DNA of 64,000 nucleotides from Compostibacter hankyongensis (GTDB taxonomy: Bacteria; Bacteroidota; Bacteroidia; Chitinophagales; Chitinophagaceae), in assembly GCF_039541075.1 (NCBI RefSeq), contig NZ_BAABFN010000001.1, positions 1-64,000 on the forward strand, in the 5' to 3' direction. The notes beneath the pieces were generated by a model. It made no database searches. It had not been told where the DNA came from and saw only the letters and a list, made by a program, of their open reading frames with translations. A program made the position numbers and the translations under genes. Below are positions 8,621 through 16,869 of the stretch, piece by piece (positions within the stretch are counted from its first letter, which is position 1; each line of letters begins with the position of its first letter).

Positions 8621-9370
8621 ATGAAAATCGCGCGCTTATTGACAACAGCATGCCTGCTGACGTTAGGGACGGCATACGGACAGCCGGCTCCGGACCAGAT
8701 CGGCAAGATCACCGTTCAGCCTGTCGAACATGCCTCGCTGGCGCTTTCCGTTCCCGGCAAGACCATCTTTGTGGACCCGGTAGGTCATAGCGACCAGCTG
8801 AACGGGATGAAGGCGCCCGATATCGTCCTCATCACCGATATCCACGGCGATCACTTCAGCCCGGAGACCCTCGAAGCTCTGCATCTGGATCATGCCACGC
8901 TGGCGGTTCCCCAGGCGGTAGCCGATAAGTTGCCGGCCGCTTACCGGTCCCGTGTGGTCGTGCTGCACAACGGCGACCAAAAAACGATCAAAGGAATATC
9001 CGTCACGGCGATGCCGATGTACAATTTACCGGAATCGCCCGACGCCTTCCATACCAAGGGAAGGGGGAACGGCTATATCCTCGTGCTCGATGGGAAACGG
9101 GTCTATATCAGCGGGGACACCGGGGGCATCCCCGAGATGCGCAGCCTCCGCGATATCGACCTCGCTTTCGTCTGCATGAACCTGCCCTTTACCATGGATA
9201 TCGACCATGCTGCGGATGCCGTACTCGCCTTCAAACCGCATATCGTTTATCCTTATCATTACAGAGGCAAAAGCGGGAAAAGCGACGTAGCGGCCTTCAA
9301 AAAGCAGGTGCAGGACAAAGATCCCGCTATTGATGTGCGCCTGCGCGACTGGTATCCGGCCGAGCCCTGA
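8621..9370 (+). CDS. exported metallo-beta-lactamase-fold hydrolase
   Basis: A 249-residue protein with a signal peptide (MKIARLLTTACLLTLGTAYG) and an MBL fold of the UlaG/UPF0173 type. The metal-site motif reads TDIHGDHF, with Asp in place of the first His of the standard HxHxDH, as in many members of this group. A later SGDTGG and a C-terminal HYRGKSGKSD supply further ligand residues. It probably cleaves an ester, lactone or phosphodiester in the periplasm. The substrate cannot be read from sequence. It converges on the GH78 gene across a long palindrome. Confidence 0.85.
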   Translation: MKIARLLTTACLLTLGTAYGQPAPDQIGKITVQPVEHASLALSVPGKTIFVDPVGHSDQLNGMKAPDIVLITDIHGDHFSPETLEALHLDHATLAVPQAVADKLPAAYRSRVVVLHNGDQKTIKGISVTAMPMYNLPESPDAFHTKGRGNGYILVLDGKRVYISGDTGGIPEMRSLRDIDLAFVCMNLPFTMDIDHAADAVLAFKPHIVYPYHYRGKSGKSDVAAFKKQVQDKDPAIDVRLRDWYPAEP

Positions 9371-9402
9371 ACATAAAATCTACTACATAGCCCTGGTAAT
9401 TT

Positions 9403-9435
9403 TTACAATTTCGGAATTCAATTCCGAAATTGTAA
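9403..9435. terminator. 16-bp-arm palindrome between convergent genes, likely bidirectional terminator
   Basis: A perfect inverted repeat with 16-bp arms (half-site TTACAATTTCGGAATT) and a single central base. A T-run (TTTTT, 9400-9404) merges with the 5' arm. It lies between the stops of the metallo-hydrolase (9370) and GH78 (9470) genes, where a bidirectional terminator is expected. With almost no loop, it could instead be a protein-binding palindrome. Confidence 0.5.
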
Positions 9436-9469
9436 CCCTGTGACTATAATCACAAGGGGCGACTACATT

Positions 9470-12241
9470 TCATGATCTTTTCGACACAAAGCGATACGTT
9501 CCTGAACCCACTTCAAACAAAGCCCGGTCGCCTTCCATTTTTATGAAGCGGACGCCTTCGGCGGCGTTTGCGGCTTTTCCGCCTTCTGTAACATCCTCCA
9601 TTCGTCCGGCCGGTACAAAGATGCGGGCTGTCGTATTGGCCGGTACGGTGAGCTGCCAGTCAAACGTGCCGTCTTTGCTGTGCCAGCTGCTCCTGATCCA
9701 GCCCTGCACCGAATGGAAAGAAGCCTGCACCCGGTCCAGGCCCGGGACGGGTATGGGCTTCATAATGATCTTTTTGAAACCCACCGCTTCCGGATCGCTC
9801 CTGATACCGGCCAGATCTTCATAAAACCATACGATCAGATCGCCCAGCAACATCAGGTGGTTCCCGGAATTCATGGCCGGGTCGGCGGTATTGCCGTTCC
9901 ACAATTCCCATATGGTCGTAGCGCCCTCTTTGACCATATATCCCCAGCTGGGATAGGTGGTATTGGTCGCCAGCTTATAGGCCACATCGGGACGGCCGCA
10001 ACGGGTCAGCGTGCGCATCAGCCATTGCCCGCCCACCAGGCCGGTGCTGATATGCCCGTTGAAATCATGCAGGGTCGTCTGTACGACATGCCCAAAAACC
10101 TTTTGCCGGAGGCTGTCGGGCGCCAGATCGTAGGCCAGTGCCAGGATATTCGCCGTGGCAGTATTGTTGGAATAGCTGCCGTCGGGATGCAGGTACTTCT
10201 CATTGAATGCTGCCTTCACCTTGCCGGCCAGCGCAGCAAAGGCCGCCTTGTCTTCGGGCTTGTGCAGCAGACCGGCGAACCGCTCCATCAGCTGCAGCAT
10301 CCGGTAATAAAAGGCGGTGCCGAGATAATCCCCTGCCGTGATCCGCTCGGGTAAGGTCGAATGGATAAGCTTGGGATCCCGGGGCGGCATGCACCAATCG
10401 CCATAGATATCCCTGCCGAGGATGTAGCCGCTCATGTATTTGTCTTTCATGTAATCCAGCCACTTTTTCATCGCATCGTAATGGGTACGTACCGGCTCCA
10501 GGTTCCCGAACTGGCGATCCAGCATATCGGCGATGATCAGATAAGTGGCCGGCCAGGTCATGTTGTCGGTATACATCTTCCAATAGGTGGGCGCTATGTC
10601 GGGGAGGCTGCCCTCGTCTGTTTGCCCGTCTGCGATGTCCTGCAGCCATTTGGCATAAAAGGTATTGTTGTCGAAAATAAAACTCTCTCCGTAGGACCCT
10701 ACAGCACGATCGCCCAGCCAGCCCATACGCTCATCCCGCTGCGGGCAATCGGTGGGTATACCCCGGTAATTGCCGCGGATGCCCCAGAAGGCATTGCGAT
10801 ACACCTCGTTGATCACCGGGTTGGACGTTTCAAAATGCCCGGTGACCGGCAGATCGTCATAGACCACTTTTCCGACGAAATCATCAGGCTTGGGCGTTCC
10901 CGGATAACCGGAGACCTCTATATAACGGAATCCGTGATAGGTAAAATGCGGCTCCCACTGCTGCGCCCCTTCCTTCATCACATAGCGGTCCGTGGTCTCG
11001 GCCCCCCGGAGGTTGTCCGTATACAGCGTGCTGTCCGGATTGAGCCGCTCTGCAAAATGTAAGCGGACGGTGTCGGATCGCTTTCCGTTGGCGATCTTCA
11101 TGGCGGCCCATCCCACCATGTTCTGCCCCATATCCACGATATATTTCCCCGGCGCGATCTGGAAGACCGTCCGGGCATGGAGGGTATCCATCACCTTGAT
11201 CAACGGGTTCATCTGCGCCACGATCCGGCCCTCCGGCGCCTGCACCTGCCGGGCCGGCAGCCAGCGGCTGTCGTCGAACCCGGGCTGGCTCCAGCCGGGC
11301 ATTTCCCGGGTGGCGTCATAACATTCGCCGTCAAATTCACTATTGGCCACCACCGGACCGGCGGCCGTTGCCTTCCAGCCGGTATCGCTGGCGACCTGCT
11401 TTACGGTCCCGTCTGTATAGGTGATCTCCAGCTGCAGCCGCAGTTTGGGATAACCGAAATCCATGATGGCCGGTATCGCATCTACCGCGTTCGGACGCAT
11501 GGAAAAAAAACGGCCGTTACCTACTACGGTCCCCAGGGCGTTCGCTCCGCTTTTGAGCGCAGCGGTGACGTCATAGGTGTTATAAAAAGCCCTTTTATTA
11601 TATTGGGTCGGCGCCGGAGATAATTCTGCATGACCGATCTTTTCACCATTGATAAAAAGCTGATACGTACCCAGCCCGCTCACGTAAACCCGGGCCTGCT
11701 TTATCTTTTTATCCACCGCAAACTCCTGCCGGAAATAACGGGCCGCCAGGCGGGTATGCGGCGCATGCGGCGCTTCCCAGGCAAACGTGCTGTCCAGCCC
11801 GATCCATTGCCCCGACCAGTCGCCCTCGTGCAATAATCCCACGCTCCAGTGCGCCGGTGCGGACTCGGCCGTATTCCCTTTATTGGTCCATACCCGGACT
11901 TTCCAATACCCGTCCGTACGGCTTTTCAGGTCTTTGCCGGCATAGCGTACGCCCACAGACAGGGCCGATTCCACTTTCCCGGAATTCCAGAGATCGCCGC
12001 TGTCCTTCTCCAGCAGCTCCGGAGACGAAGCCACCAAAATACGGTAAGCCTGCTGTACTACCCCGCGGGCCGGGGAAGTTATCTCCCAGCTTAAACGCGG
12101 GGCGGCTTGCTGGATGCCCAGGGGGGCTTCCCGGTACTCGCAGCGGAGCTGCTGTACCGACAAGCTGGTTTTATGTTTACCGCAGGACAGACCCAACAGC
12201 AGAAAGAGGATCGCAAAACAGAAAGAGATGTTGTGGCGCAT
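9470..12241 (-). CDS. GH78 alpha-L-rhamnosidase, lipoprotein
   Basis: About 923 residues from the ATG at 12241, chosen over the upstream frame start at 12277 because MRHNISFCFAILFLLLGLSC gives a clean lipoprotein signal with the cysteine after LGLS. Beta-sandwich domains at the N-terminus (WKVRVWTNKGN region) lead to the (alpha/alpha)6 catalytic barrel with DCPQRDERMGWLGDRAV, the family's acid-residue motif, and a C-terminal beta-domain. It removes terminal alpha-L-rhamnose from plant glycosides, pectin side chains or bacterial polysaccharides at the cell surface or in the periplasm. No SusCD or rhamnose-catabolism genes are adjacent, so it is an orphan enzyme here. Confidence 0.93.
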   Translation of the reverse strand: MRHNISFCFAILFLLLGLSCGKHKTSLSVQQLRCEYREAPLGIQQAAPRLSWEITSPARGVVQQAYRILVASSPELLEKDSGDLWNSGKVESALSVGVRYAGKDLKSRTDGYWKVRVWTNKGNTAESAPAHWSVGLLHEGDWSGQWIGLDSTFAWEAPHAPHTRLAARYFRQEFAVDKKIKQARVYVSGLGTYQLFINGEKIGHAELSPAPTQYNKRAFYNTYDVTAALKSGANALGTVVGNGRFFSMRPNAVDAIPAIMDFGYPKLRLQLEITYTDGTVKQVASDTGWKATAAGPVVANSEFDGECYDATREMPGWSQPGFDDSRWLPARQVQAPEGRIVAQMNPLIKVMDTLHARTVFQIAPGKYIVDMGQNMVGWAAMKIANGKRSDTVRLHFAERLNPDSTLYTDNLRGAETTDRYVMKEGAQQWEPHFTYHGFRYIEVSGYPGTPKPDDFVGKVVYDDLPVTGHFETSNPVINEVYRNAFWGIRGNYRGIPTDCPQRDERMGWLGDRAVGSYGESFIFDNNTFYAKWLQDIADGQTDEGSLPDIAPTYWKMYTDNMTWPATYLIIADMLDRQFGNLEPVRTHYDAMKKWLDYMKDKYMSGYILGRDIYGDWCMPPRDPKLIHSTLPERITAGDYLGTAFYYRMLQLMERFAGLLHKPEDKAAFAALAGKVKAAFNEKYLHPDGSYSNNTATANILALAYDLAPDSLRQKVFGHVVQTTLHDFNGHISTGLVGGQWLMRTLTRCGRPDVAYKLATNTTYPSWGYMVKEGATTIWELWNGNTADPAMNSGNHLMLLGDLIVWFYEDLAGIRSDPEAVGFKKIIMKPIPVPGLDRVQASFHSVQGWIRSSWHSKDGTFDWQLTVPANTTARIFVPAGRMEDVTEGGKAANAAEGVRFIKMEGDRALFEVGSGTYRFVSKRS

Positions 12242-12477
12242 GACAGGCTTTTTAGCGTACGGATACGGTAGTTGCACCCGTAAGGGCTACTAAATTAAGC
12301 CTTCGCCCGGGCAGGAGCGTCCTGTTGTATCCTGTCTGCATTCTATGGCAAAGGACAGCTCATCATCCTCAGCTTAGCGTAAGCTTAAAGGACCGGAAAA
12401 TTTTACCGAAGACCCGGTTGCCTTGTAATGACCGGTACGATTTGCTGCGTCAAAGATGTTATCTTTATAGGAGAAAT

Positions 12478-12843
12478 ATGAACACTTCCGATACACATAA
12501 TGAGCGCATCGCAAAAATGACCTTCGCCTCGGTCTATCCCATGTATCTTGCCAAAGTGGAGAAGAAAGGCCGGACAAAAGCAGAACTGCATCAGGTGATC
12601 TCCTGGCTGACTGGCTTCGATGATAAGCAGCTCCAGCAGCTGATCGCCGAAAAGGCAACTTTTGAAACTTTCTTCCAACAGGCTTCCTTAAACCCCAACG
12701 CACAACTGATCACCGGAATGATCTGCGGGTATCGCGTAGAAGAGATCGAGAACCCCTTAACCCGGCAGGTCAGGTACCTGGATAAGCTGGTGGATGAGCT
12801 GGCCAAGGGCAGGAAAATGGAAAAGATCCTGCGCGGCGCGTAG
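12478..12843 (+). CDS. DUF2200 family protein
   Basis: A 121-residue protein from the ATG at 12478, preceded by AGGAGA. The upstream frame to 12325 has no family match. The sequence (MTFASVYPMYLAKVEKKGR, ISWLTGF, ITGMICGYRVEEIE.P, YLDKLVDELAKGR.MEKIL) is typical of DUF2200 over its whole length. Function is unknown. The protein is small, soluble and probably helical. It converges on the broken Fic gene with only 8 bp between stops. Confidence 0.9.
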   Translation: MNTSDTHNERIAKMTFASVYPMYLAKVEKKGRTKAELHQVISWLTGFDDKQLQQLIAEKATFETFFQQASLNPNAQLITGMICGYRVEEIENPLTRQVRYLDKLVDELAKGRKMEKILRGA

Positions 12844-12851
12844 GGGTCGAC

Positions 12852-13430
12852 TTAGAAAAGAGGCAACTGATATTTGGTACTTCTGCCCCCGCTTTCTCCT
12901 AAATGAGTAATTGCACCTTTCCGTAACAGGTCCTGAAGATCCCGGGTAGCCGTTGCCTTCGATGCTTTGGTCAAAGAGATGTATTTACCGGTACTCATGC
13001 CTCCTTCAAAACCATCAGGTCCGGCTTCAAACATTTTTTTGATGACCTTAAGCTGCCGCGCGTTAAGCAGGCTTTTATATCGATCAAAAAACCGGGTCTT
13101 TCTTAAAGAAAACCCCACCATATCTTCTGCAAACTGTTGCGCGGCAAGCGCCACATCCACAAAATAGCTGATCCATGCGGTAATATTCAGGGTTCTTTGC
13201 GCTTTTTTCAAAGCATTATAATATGCCTGCCGGTGCCTTTCAATAGTGCCCGACAAGCTCAGCAATACCGGCCTTCCGATGCTTTGCGACAGCACCTTTT
13301 CTGCTATGGCGCGACCCATCCGGCCGTTACCGTCAATATGCAGAAAAATAGCGCTCTTGGCAAACTTAAGCTCATCATTTCGGCTTAACCAGGGCAAAAG
13401 GGTGATAATACAGCAGCATAATTCTTCTCG
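12852..13430 (-). pseudogene. broken Fic-family (Fic/DOC) protein gene
   Basis: The C-terminal half of a Fic protein is clear: NDELKFAKSAI, DGNGRMGRAIAEKVLSQS, ERHRQAYYNALKKAQ, and a winged-helix-like end (SLTKASKATATRDLQDL). The active-site motif, normally HPFxDGNGR, reads FLHIDGNGR. Compared with family members I recall, about eight residues between SAI and DGNGR are missing in frame, removing the catalytic His-Pro-Phe. The N-terminal half is absent: homology fades near 13430 and the AraC gene ends at 13489. Fic enzymes AMPylate proteins; this copy should be inactive. The open frame continues to 13583 only by running into the AraC gene. Confidence 0.75.
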
Positions 13431-13488
13431 ATGATATGCGAAACAGCGGTGCAAACAAAAAGAAAGACGGTTACCGTTGCAGCACCGG

Positions 13489-14400
13489 TCAATTGAACTT
13501 CGCCCTGAACGCCAGCGGGGTTTGACCGGTTTGGGTCTTGAACAGCTTGCTGAACGACTGCGGGTGCCCGAAGCCCAGCGCATAGGCGATCTCGCTGACG
13601 GACAGCTCGGTGACAGAGAGTCTTTCCTTCGCCTTTTCGATCAGCTTGTTGTGGATGTGCTGCTGCGCGCTTTGTCCCGTCAACGTCTTCAGCAGGCTGC
13701 TTAAATACCGGGGCGAAACGTTCAGCCGGCCGGAGATGTATTGAACGGTGGGCAATCCTTTTACGGCTATCTCTTCATTATTAAAATGATCCGTCAGCAA
13801 TTCCTCGAGGCGGCTCAGTAGCTGGTGGCTGGATCTCTCCCGGGTAATGAATTGGCGATGATAAAATCGCTCGGCATAGCTCAGCAATGTTTCAACGTGT
13901 GAAATAATGATCTGCTTGCTGAACTTGTCGATATTGGCATGGCACTCCTGCTGAATGTGGGCAACGATGTTACTGACCGTTTCCTCCTCTTTCTCGGAAA
14001 GGAACAGGGCTTCGTTTACGGCATAATCAAAGTATTCGTATCGACGTATGTTTTTTGCCAATGCCGTATTCCATAAAAAATCGGGATGGATCAGCAGCAT
14101 CCAGCCGGATCGCCCGGTAGCCGGACCGGAATCCTCTTCAATGCTGAAGACCTGGGCCGGGGCAATAAAGAACATTACCCCCTCGTCAAAATCATACGCC
14201 TGCTGACCGTATCTCAGCTTGGCATTCACTCCGCGCTTGACCGAAATATGGTAAAAATCATTCACCCACCTGACCTGGCCGAGATCGGGCTGACGTACGA
14301 TCTTCGCGTAATCTACCACGCTGATGAGCGGATGCTCCGGCGGAGGCAGGCCCCTGAGCCGGTGAAACTCGCTGATCGTCTTTACCTTTTGTGTCTTCAT
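13489..14400 (-). CDS. AraC-family transcriptional regulator
   Basis: A 303-residue regulator. The N-terminal half (to about 190) is a cupin-like sensing domain (HISVKRGVNAKLRYGQQAYDFDEG). The C-terminal 100 residues are the double helix-turn-helix of AraC/XylS proteins (VQYISGRLNVSPRYLSSLLK and LSVSEIAYALGFGHPQSFSKLFK). It starts 2 bp after the stop of the SDR gene, so the two form one operon. Such regulators commonly control the linked dehydrogenase. A 21-bp-spaced direct repeat GGYTAC upstream of that operon is a likely binding site. Confidence 0.92.
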   Translation of the reverse strand: MKTQKVKTISEFHRLRGLPPPEHPLISVVDYAKIVRQPDLGQVRWVNDFYHISVKRGVNAKLRYGQQAYDFDEGVMFFIAPAQVFSIEEDSGPATGRSGWMLLIHPDFLWNTALAKNIRRYEYFDYAVNEALFLSEKEEETVSNIVAHIQQECHANIDKFSKQIIISHVETLLSYAERFYHRQFITRERSSHQLLSRLEELLTDHFNNEEIAVKGLPTVQYISGRLNVSPRYLSSLLKTLTGQSAQQHIHNKLIEKAKERLSVTELSVSEIAYALGFGHPQSFSKLFKTQTGQTPLAFRAKFN

Positions 14401-14402
14401 CT

Positions 14403-15122
14403 TTACCAGGCAATTTCGCCCTTTTTCCCAAAATATTTCCCTGTCGGCCCGTCAGGGTCTATCGTGGCATATTTTACAACCACTTCTGCCGCCTCCGCTG
14501 GGGTCTGGATGCCCTTGAACTGATTTAAGCCGGTTGCCGTATAACCGGGGCCCACGCTGTTTATCCTGAAAGCGGTGTCCTCAAGTGCCCGGGCCAGCAT
14601 TACCGTAAAAGCATTTAACGCCGTCTTTGAACAGCTGTAGGCATCATAGATGCGATGATGGGGATTGGAAGTACCGCGCTGAAAGGTCAACGACCCCAGC
14701 TGGCTTGAAACGTTCACGATCCGCGGCCCGGAAGACTTTTTCAGCAGATCAAGAAATACTTGTGTTGTCTGTACCGCGCCGAAGAAGTTGGTGTCAAATA
14801 CTTCCCGCAAATTGTCCATCCCGCCTGTTGAGATATGTTGCGGCTGCTTTCCGGCAATGCCCGCGTTGTTGATCAGGACATCCAGCTGCTGCGTTTTGCT
14901 TTCCAGTTCTTCTCTGGCCGAGCGGATCGAGACGATGTCCGTTACGTCTATCTCCAGGCAGTTCACATGGGTCAGCCCTCCGGCTTTCAGCTTTTTTACC
15001 GCTTCCAGTCCCCTGGACTTATCGCGGCTTCCGATATAAACGTAATGATCAAGCTGCGCCAGTTGCCTGGCGGTTTCAAAACCGATTCCCTTATTGGCAC
15101 CGGTGATCAGTGCGATTTTCAT
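14403..15122 (-). CDS. short-chain dehydrogenase/reductase (SDR)
   Basis: A 239-residue classical SDR with all signatures: TGANKGIG at 8-15 for NAD(P) binding, NNAG near 88, the catalytic Ser in VNVSSQLG, and YDAYSCSK with the catalytic Tyr and Lys. It catalyses NAD(P)H-dependent carbonyl reduction or the reverse; the substrate is unknown. It is first in an operon with the AraC regulator gene. Its upstream region shares a conserved segment with the NmrA-like gene at 22303. Confidence 0.93.
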   Translation of the reverse strand: MKIALITGANKGIGFETARQLAQLDHYVYIGSRDKSRGLEAVKKLKAGGLTHVNCLEIDVTDIVSIRSAREELESKTQQLDVLINNAGIAGKQPQHISTGGMDNLREVFDTNFFGAVQTTQVFLDLLKKSSGPRIVNVSSQLGSLTFQRGTSNPHHRIYDAYSCSKTALNAFTVMLARALEDTAFRINSVGPGYTATGLNQFKGIQTPAEAAEVVVKYATIDPDGPTGKYFGKKGEIAW

Positions 15123-15138
15123 GGTACTTTCTTTATCC

Positions 15139-15195
15139 GCAAAGTTCCGGCAGGCTTAGCAACCGGAAGTAGCCGAAAGGTGGATTGTTGTAACC
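15139..15195 (-). promoter_or_regulatory. likely AraC-type operator upstream of SDR-araC operon
   Basis: Read on the minus strand, GGTTAC (15190-15195) and GGCTAC (15169-15174) form a direct repeat with exactly 21-bp period, two helical turns, as AraC-family regulators bind. The shared downstream segment AAGCCTGCCG and a -7-like GAACTTTG follow. The same arrangement occurs at 23224-23282. The 5' gene of the operon begins at 15122. Confidence 0.6.
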
Positions 15196-15251
15196 GGATT
15201 TCCCACCCCTACTTAACAGAAAGATAACCCGGATTTAAAAGAAAAAATCGT

Positions 15252-15259
15252 TATATTTG
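15252..15259 (+). promoter_or_regulatory. -7 promoter element TATATTTG
   Basis: A perfect match to the Bacteroidetes -7 consensus TAnnTTTG lies 49 bp upstream of a 54-aa membrane protein gene. No good TTTG -33 element is seen at the usual distance. Confidence 0.45.
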
Positions 15260-15308
15260 GATGGAAGGCCCGGAGCTTTACCCCTGGCTAAATATATAAA
15301 ATCCGGAT

Positions 15309-15473
15309 ATGACTACTGCAGTCGTCATCATTGTGCTGGCCGTTATCATCCTTGTGATCTTCATTATAATCAGAAATCGCAGGGATAAGGAAAAGCTGCT
15401 CTCTCCCGGCCCCGAAGAGGATCCGATAACCGAAGAGAAGACGGATATACAACGACGGGAAGAAGATCAGTGA
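15309..15473 (+). CDS. small single-pass membrane protein, 54 aa
   Basis: A short ORF beginning MTTAVVIIVLAVIILVIFIIIRNRRDK. One hydrophobic helix (about residues 4-21) is followed by a basic stop-transfer and a long acidic tail (PEEDPITEEKTDIQRREEDQ), so the tail should face the cytosol. A perfect TAnnTTTG promoter element upstream supports expression. The last 7 bp overlap the stop of the convergent DoxX gene. The function is unknown. Confidence 0.65.
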   Translation: MTTAVVIIVLAVIILVIFIIIRNRRDKEKLLSPGPEEDPITEEKTDIQRREEDQ

Positions 15474-15856
15474 CTACGGCGGAACGGTCCATCCGGTCTT
15501 AAGCGCCACGACAACAGGGTGAACAGGAGGAATATGAGCGGGAATACGACAGAAGCATAATCCTTCACGACGATATGCGAAACGGTTGCGCCCGTAAACA
15601 GGAAGACCAGCCCCGCATATGCCCACTCCTTCAGCCATTTCAGCCGGGGTAGGGATATCGCCACAGCGGCCGGTATCTTTGCGCTACCCAGTATAAAGGC
15701 CAGGTAGGCCGGATAACCCAAACGGGAAAGCACCCCCTGCACCGCTCCTTTATTGAGAATATTGAAGTCCCACAGCGCCCCGTCGATCAGCTCGAAGACC
15801 AGCAGCGCCGTAACGATCCAGAAAGCGATATGCTTTATTTTGAAAGGCTTGCCCAT
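15467..15856 (-). CDS. DoxX-like family membrane protein
   Basis: A 129-residue protein with four hydrophobic helices, matching the DoxX_2 group: a first helix with FELIDGALWDF, then GYPAYLAFILGSAKIPAAVAI, then LKEWAYAGLVFLFTGA. DoxX-like proteins occur widely in Bacteroidota, usually as short integral membrane proteins of unknown function. The upstream region has a perfect 17-bp tandem repeat and a TAACTTTA -7-like element on the minus strand. Confidence 0.88.
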   Translation of the reverse strand: MGKPFKIKHIAFWIVTALLVFELIDGALWDFNILNKGAVQGVLSRLGYPAYLAFILGSAKIPAAVAISLPRLKWLKEWAYAGLVFLFTGATVSHIVVKDYASVVFPLIFLLFTLLSWRLRPDGPFRRSH

Positions 15857-15907
15857 AAATCTGCCTGTTCGCGGATGGGTTCCATCCAGTCAACAATCGG
15901 ATGAATA

Positions 15908-15941
15908 CCGGCATTCTCGCATATCCGGCATTCTCGCATAT
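15908..15941. repeat. perfect 17-bp tandem repeat upstream of doxX-like gene
   Basis: The unit CCGGCATTCTCGCATAT occurs twice back to back (15908-15924 and 15925-15941). It lies between the DoxX-like gene start (15856) and a minus-strand TAACTTTA element at 15941-15948, so it would be in the 5' leader or act as an operator. Confidence 0.65.
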
Positions 15942-16047
15942 AAAGTTAGGAACTTTTGAAAAGCACGTCGTATGGCGGCATACAGCATCTTTATGATGAG
16001 CGGCACAGACAGTCTCCCCTAACTTTGCCAAACCATGCGCTGTCCGA

Positions 16048-16093
16048 ATTACTAATTTTTTTGGCACAATTACTAAAAATATTAGTAATCTTG
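16048..16093 (+). promoter_or_regulatory. imu cassette promoter with palindromic operator
   Basis: The perfect palindrome ATTACTAA-N5-TTAGTAAT (16069-16089) and a third half-site ATTACTAA at 16048-16055, 21 bp upstream, sit inside a promoter: TTTG at 16060-16063 and TAATCTTG at 16086-16093, 22 bp apart. A repressor bound here would block the promoter, the arrangement expected of a damage-inducible operon. A perfect TAACTTTG at 16020-16027 may be a second promoter upstream. Confidence 0.6.
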
Positions 16094-16103
16094 CGAATAG
16101 AAC

Positions 16104-16868
16104 ATGGCTATGCCCATAGAAAACCGCCATATCGCCTGCCCGGATACGGACGCCAAAGCGCATATCTTCCAAAAGCTGCAAAAGGAAATACTGGCTTTGC
16201 AGGGGCTGCATAAGCCCGGGGAGAGCCTGCGGGTAAACGCAGGACTGGGCGCTGTGGAAGCGGCTTTCCCGGACGGGGTGTTCCCCACCGGCGCCATGCA
16301 TGAGTTCATCAGCCAGGGCCCGGAAGAAGCCGCCGCCACCGAGGGTTTCATGGCAGGACTGCTGGGCGGGCTGATGCAGCAGGGCGGCTTTTGTCTGTGG
16401 GTGGGCTCTCCTCTTTTCCCGCCGGCCCTGACCCGGTTCGGTATCGCACCGGAAAAGATCCTCTTCGTCACTACCACCCGGCCGAAAGAAATCCTCTGGG
16501 CCGTGGAGGAAGGACTGCGGTGCGCAGGATTGACGGCCGTAGTAGGCCGGCTGCAGGAGCTGAGCTTCACGGCAGCCCGGCGGCTGCAGCTGGCGGTGGA
16601 GCAAAGCCGGGTGACAGGGTTCATCCACCGTTGCCGTCCGCGAAGCGAAAACACGATAGCCTGTGTGGCCCGCTGGAGGATAAAGCCGCTCCCCGCCCGC
16701 ACGGAAGATGCCCTGCCGGGCGTAGGACATCCCCGCTGGACGGTGCAGCTGCTGCGTGCCCGCAACGGCAAGCCGGGCGCCTGGCAGCTGGAGTGGGCCG
16801 AAGGGCGCTTTCATGTGCTGCCGCCGGCCGCCACAGCCCCGGAAGTGCGGATACGAAAGATCGGATAA
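16104..16868 (+). CDS. imuA: ImuA-like RecA-related translesion accessory protein
   Basis: A 254-residue protein of the ImuA/SulA-like RecA-fold group. It has GAMHEFISQGPEEAAATEGFMA followed by a hydrophobic strand (GGFCLWVG) and a second strand ILFVTTTRPKEILWAVEEGLR, as in ImuA proteins encoded upstream of ImuB and DnaE2. In known ImuA-ImuB-DnaE2 mutasomes this subunit is needed for damage-induced mutagenesis. The start could be the ATG at 16104 or 16110; no Shine-Dalgarno is seen. It is followed after 1 bp by imuB. Confidence 0.85.
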   Translation: MAMPIENRHIACPDTDAKAHIFQKLQKEILALQGLHKPGESLRVNAGLGAVEAAFPDGVFPTGAMHEFISQGPEEAAATEGFMAGLLGGLMQQGGFCLWVGSPLFPPALTRFGIAPEKILFVTTTRPKEILWAVEEGLRCAGLTAVVGRLQELSFTAARRLQLAVEQSRVTGFIHRCRPRSENTIACVARWRIKPLPARTEDALPGVGHPRWTVQLLRARNGKPGAWQLEWAEGRFHVLPPAATAPEVRIRKIG

Positions 16869-16869
16869 C

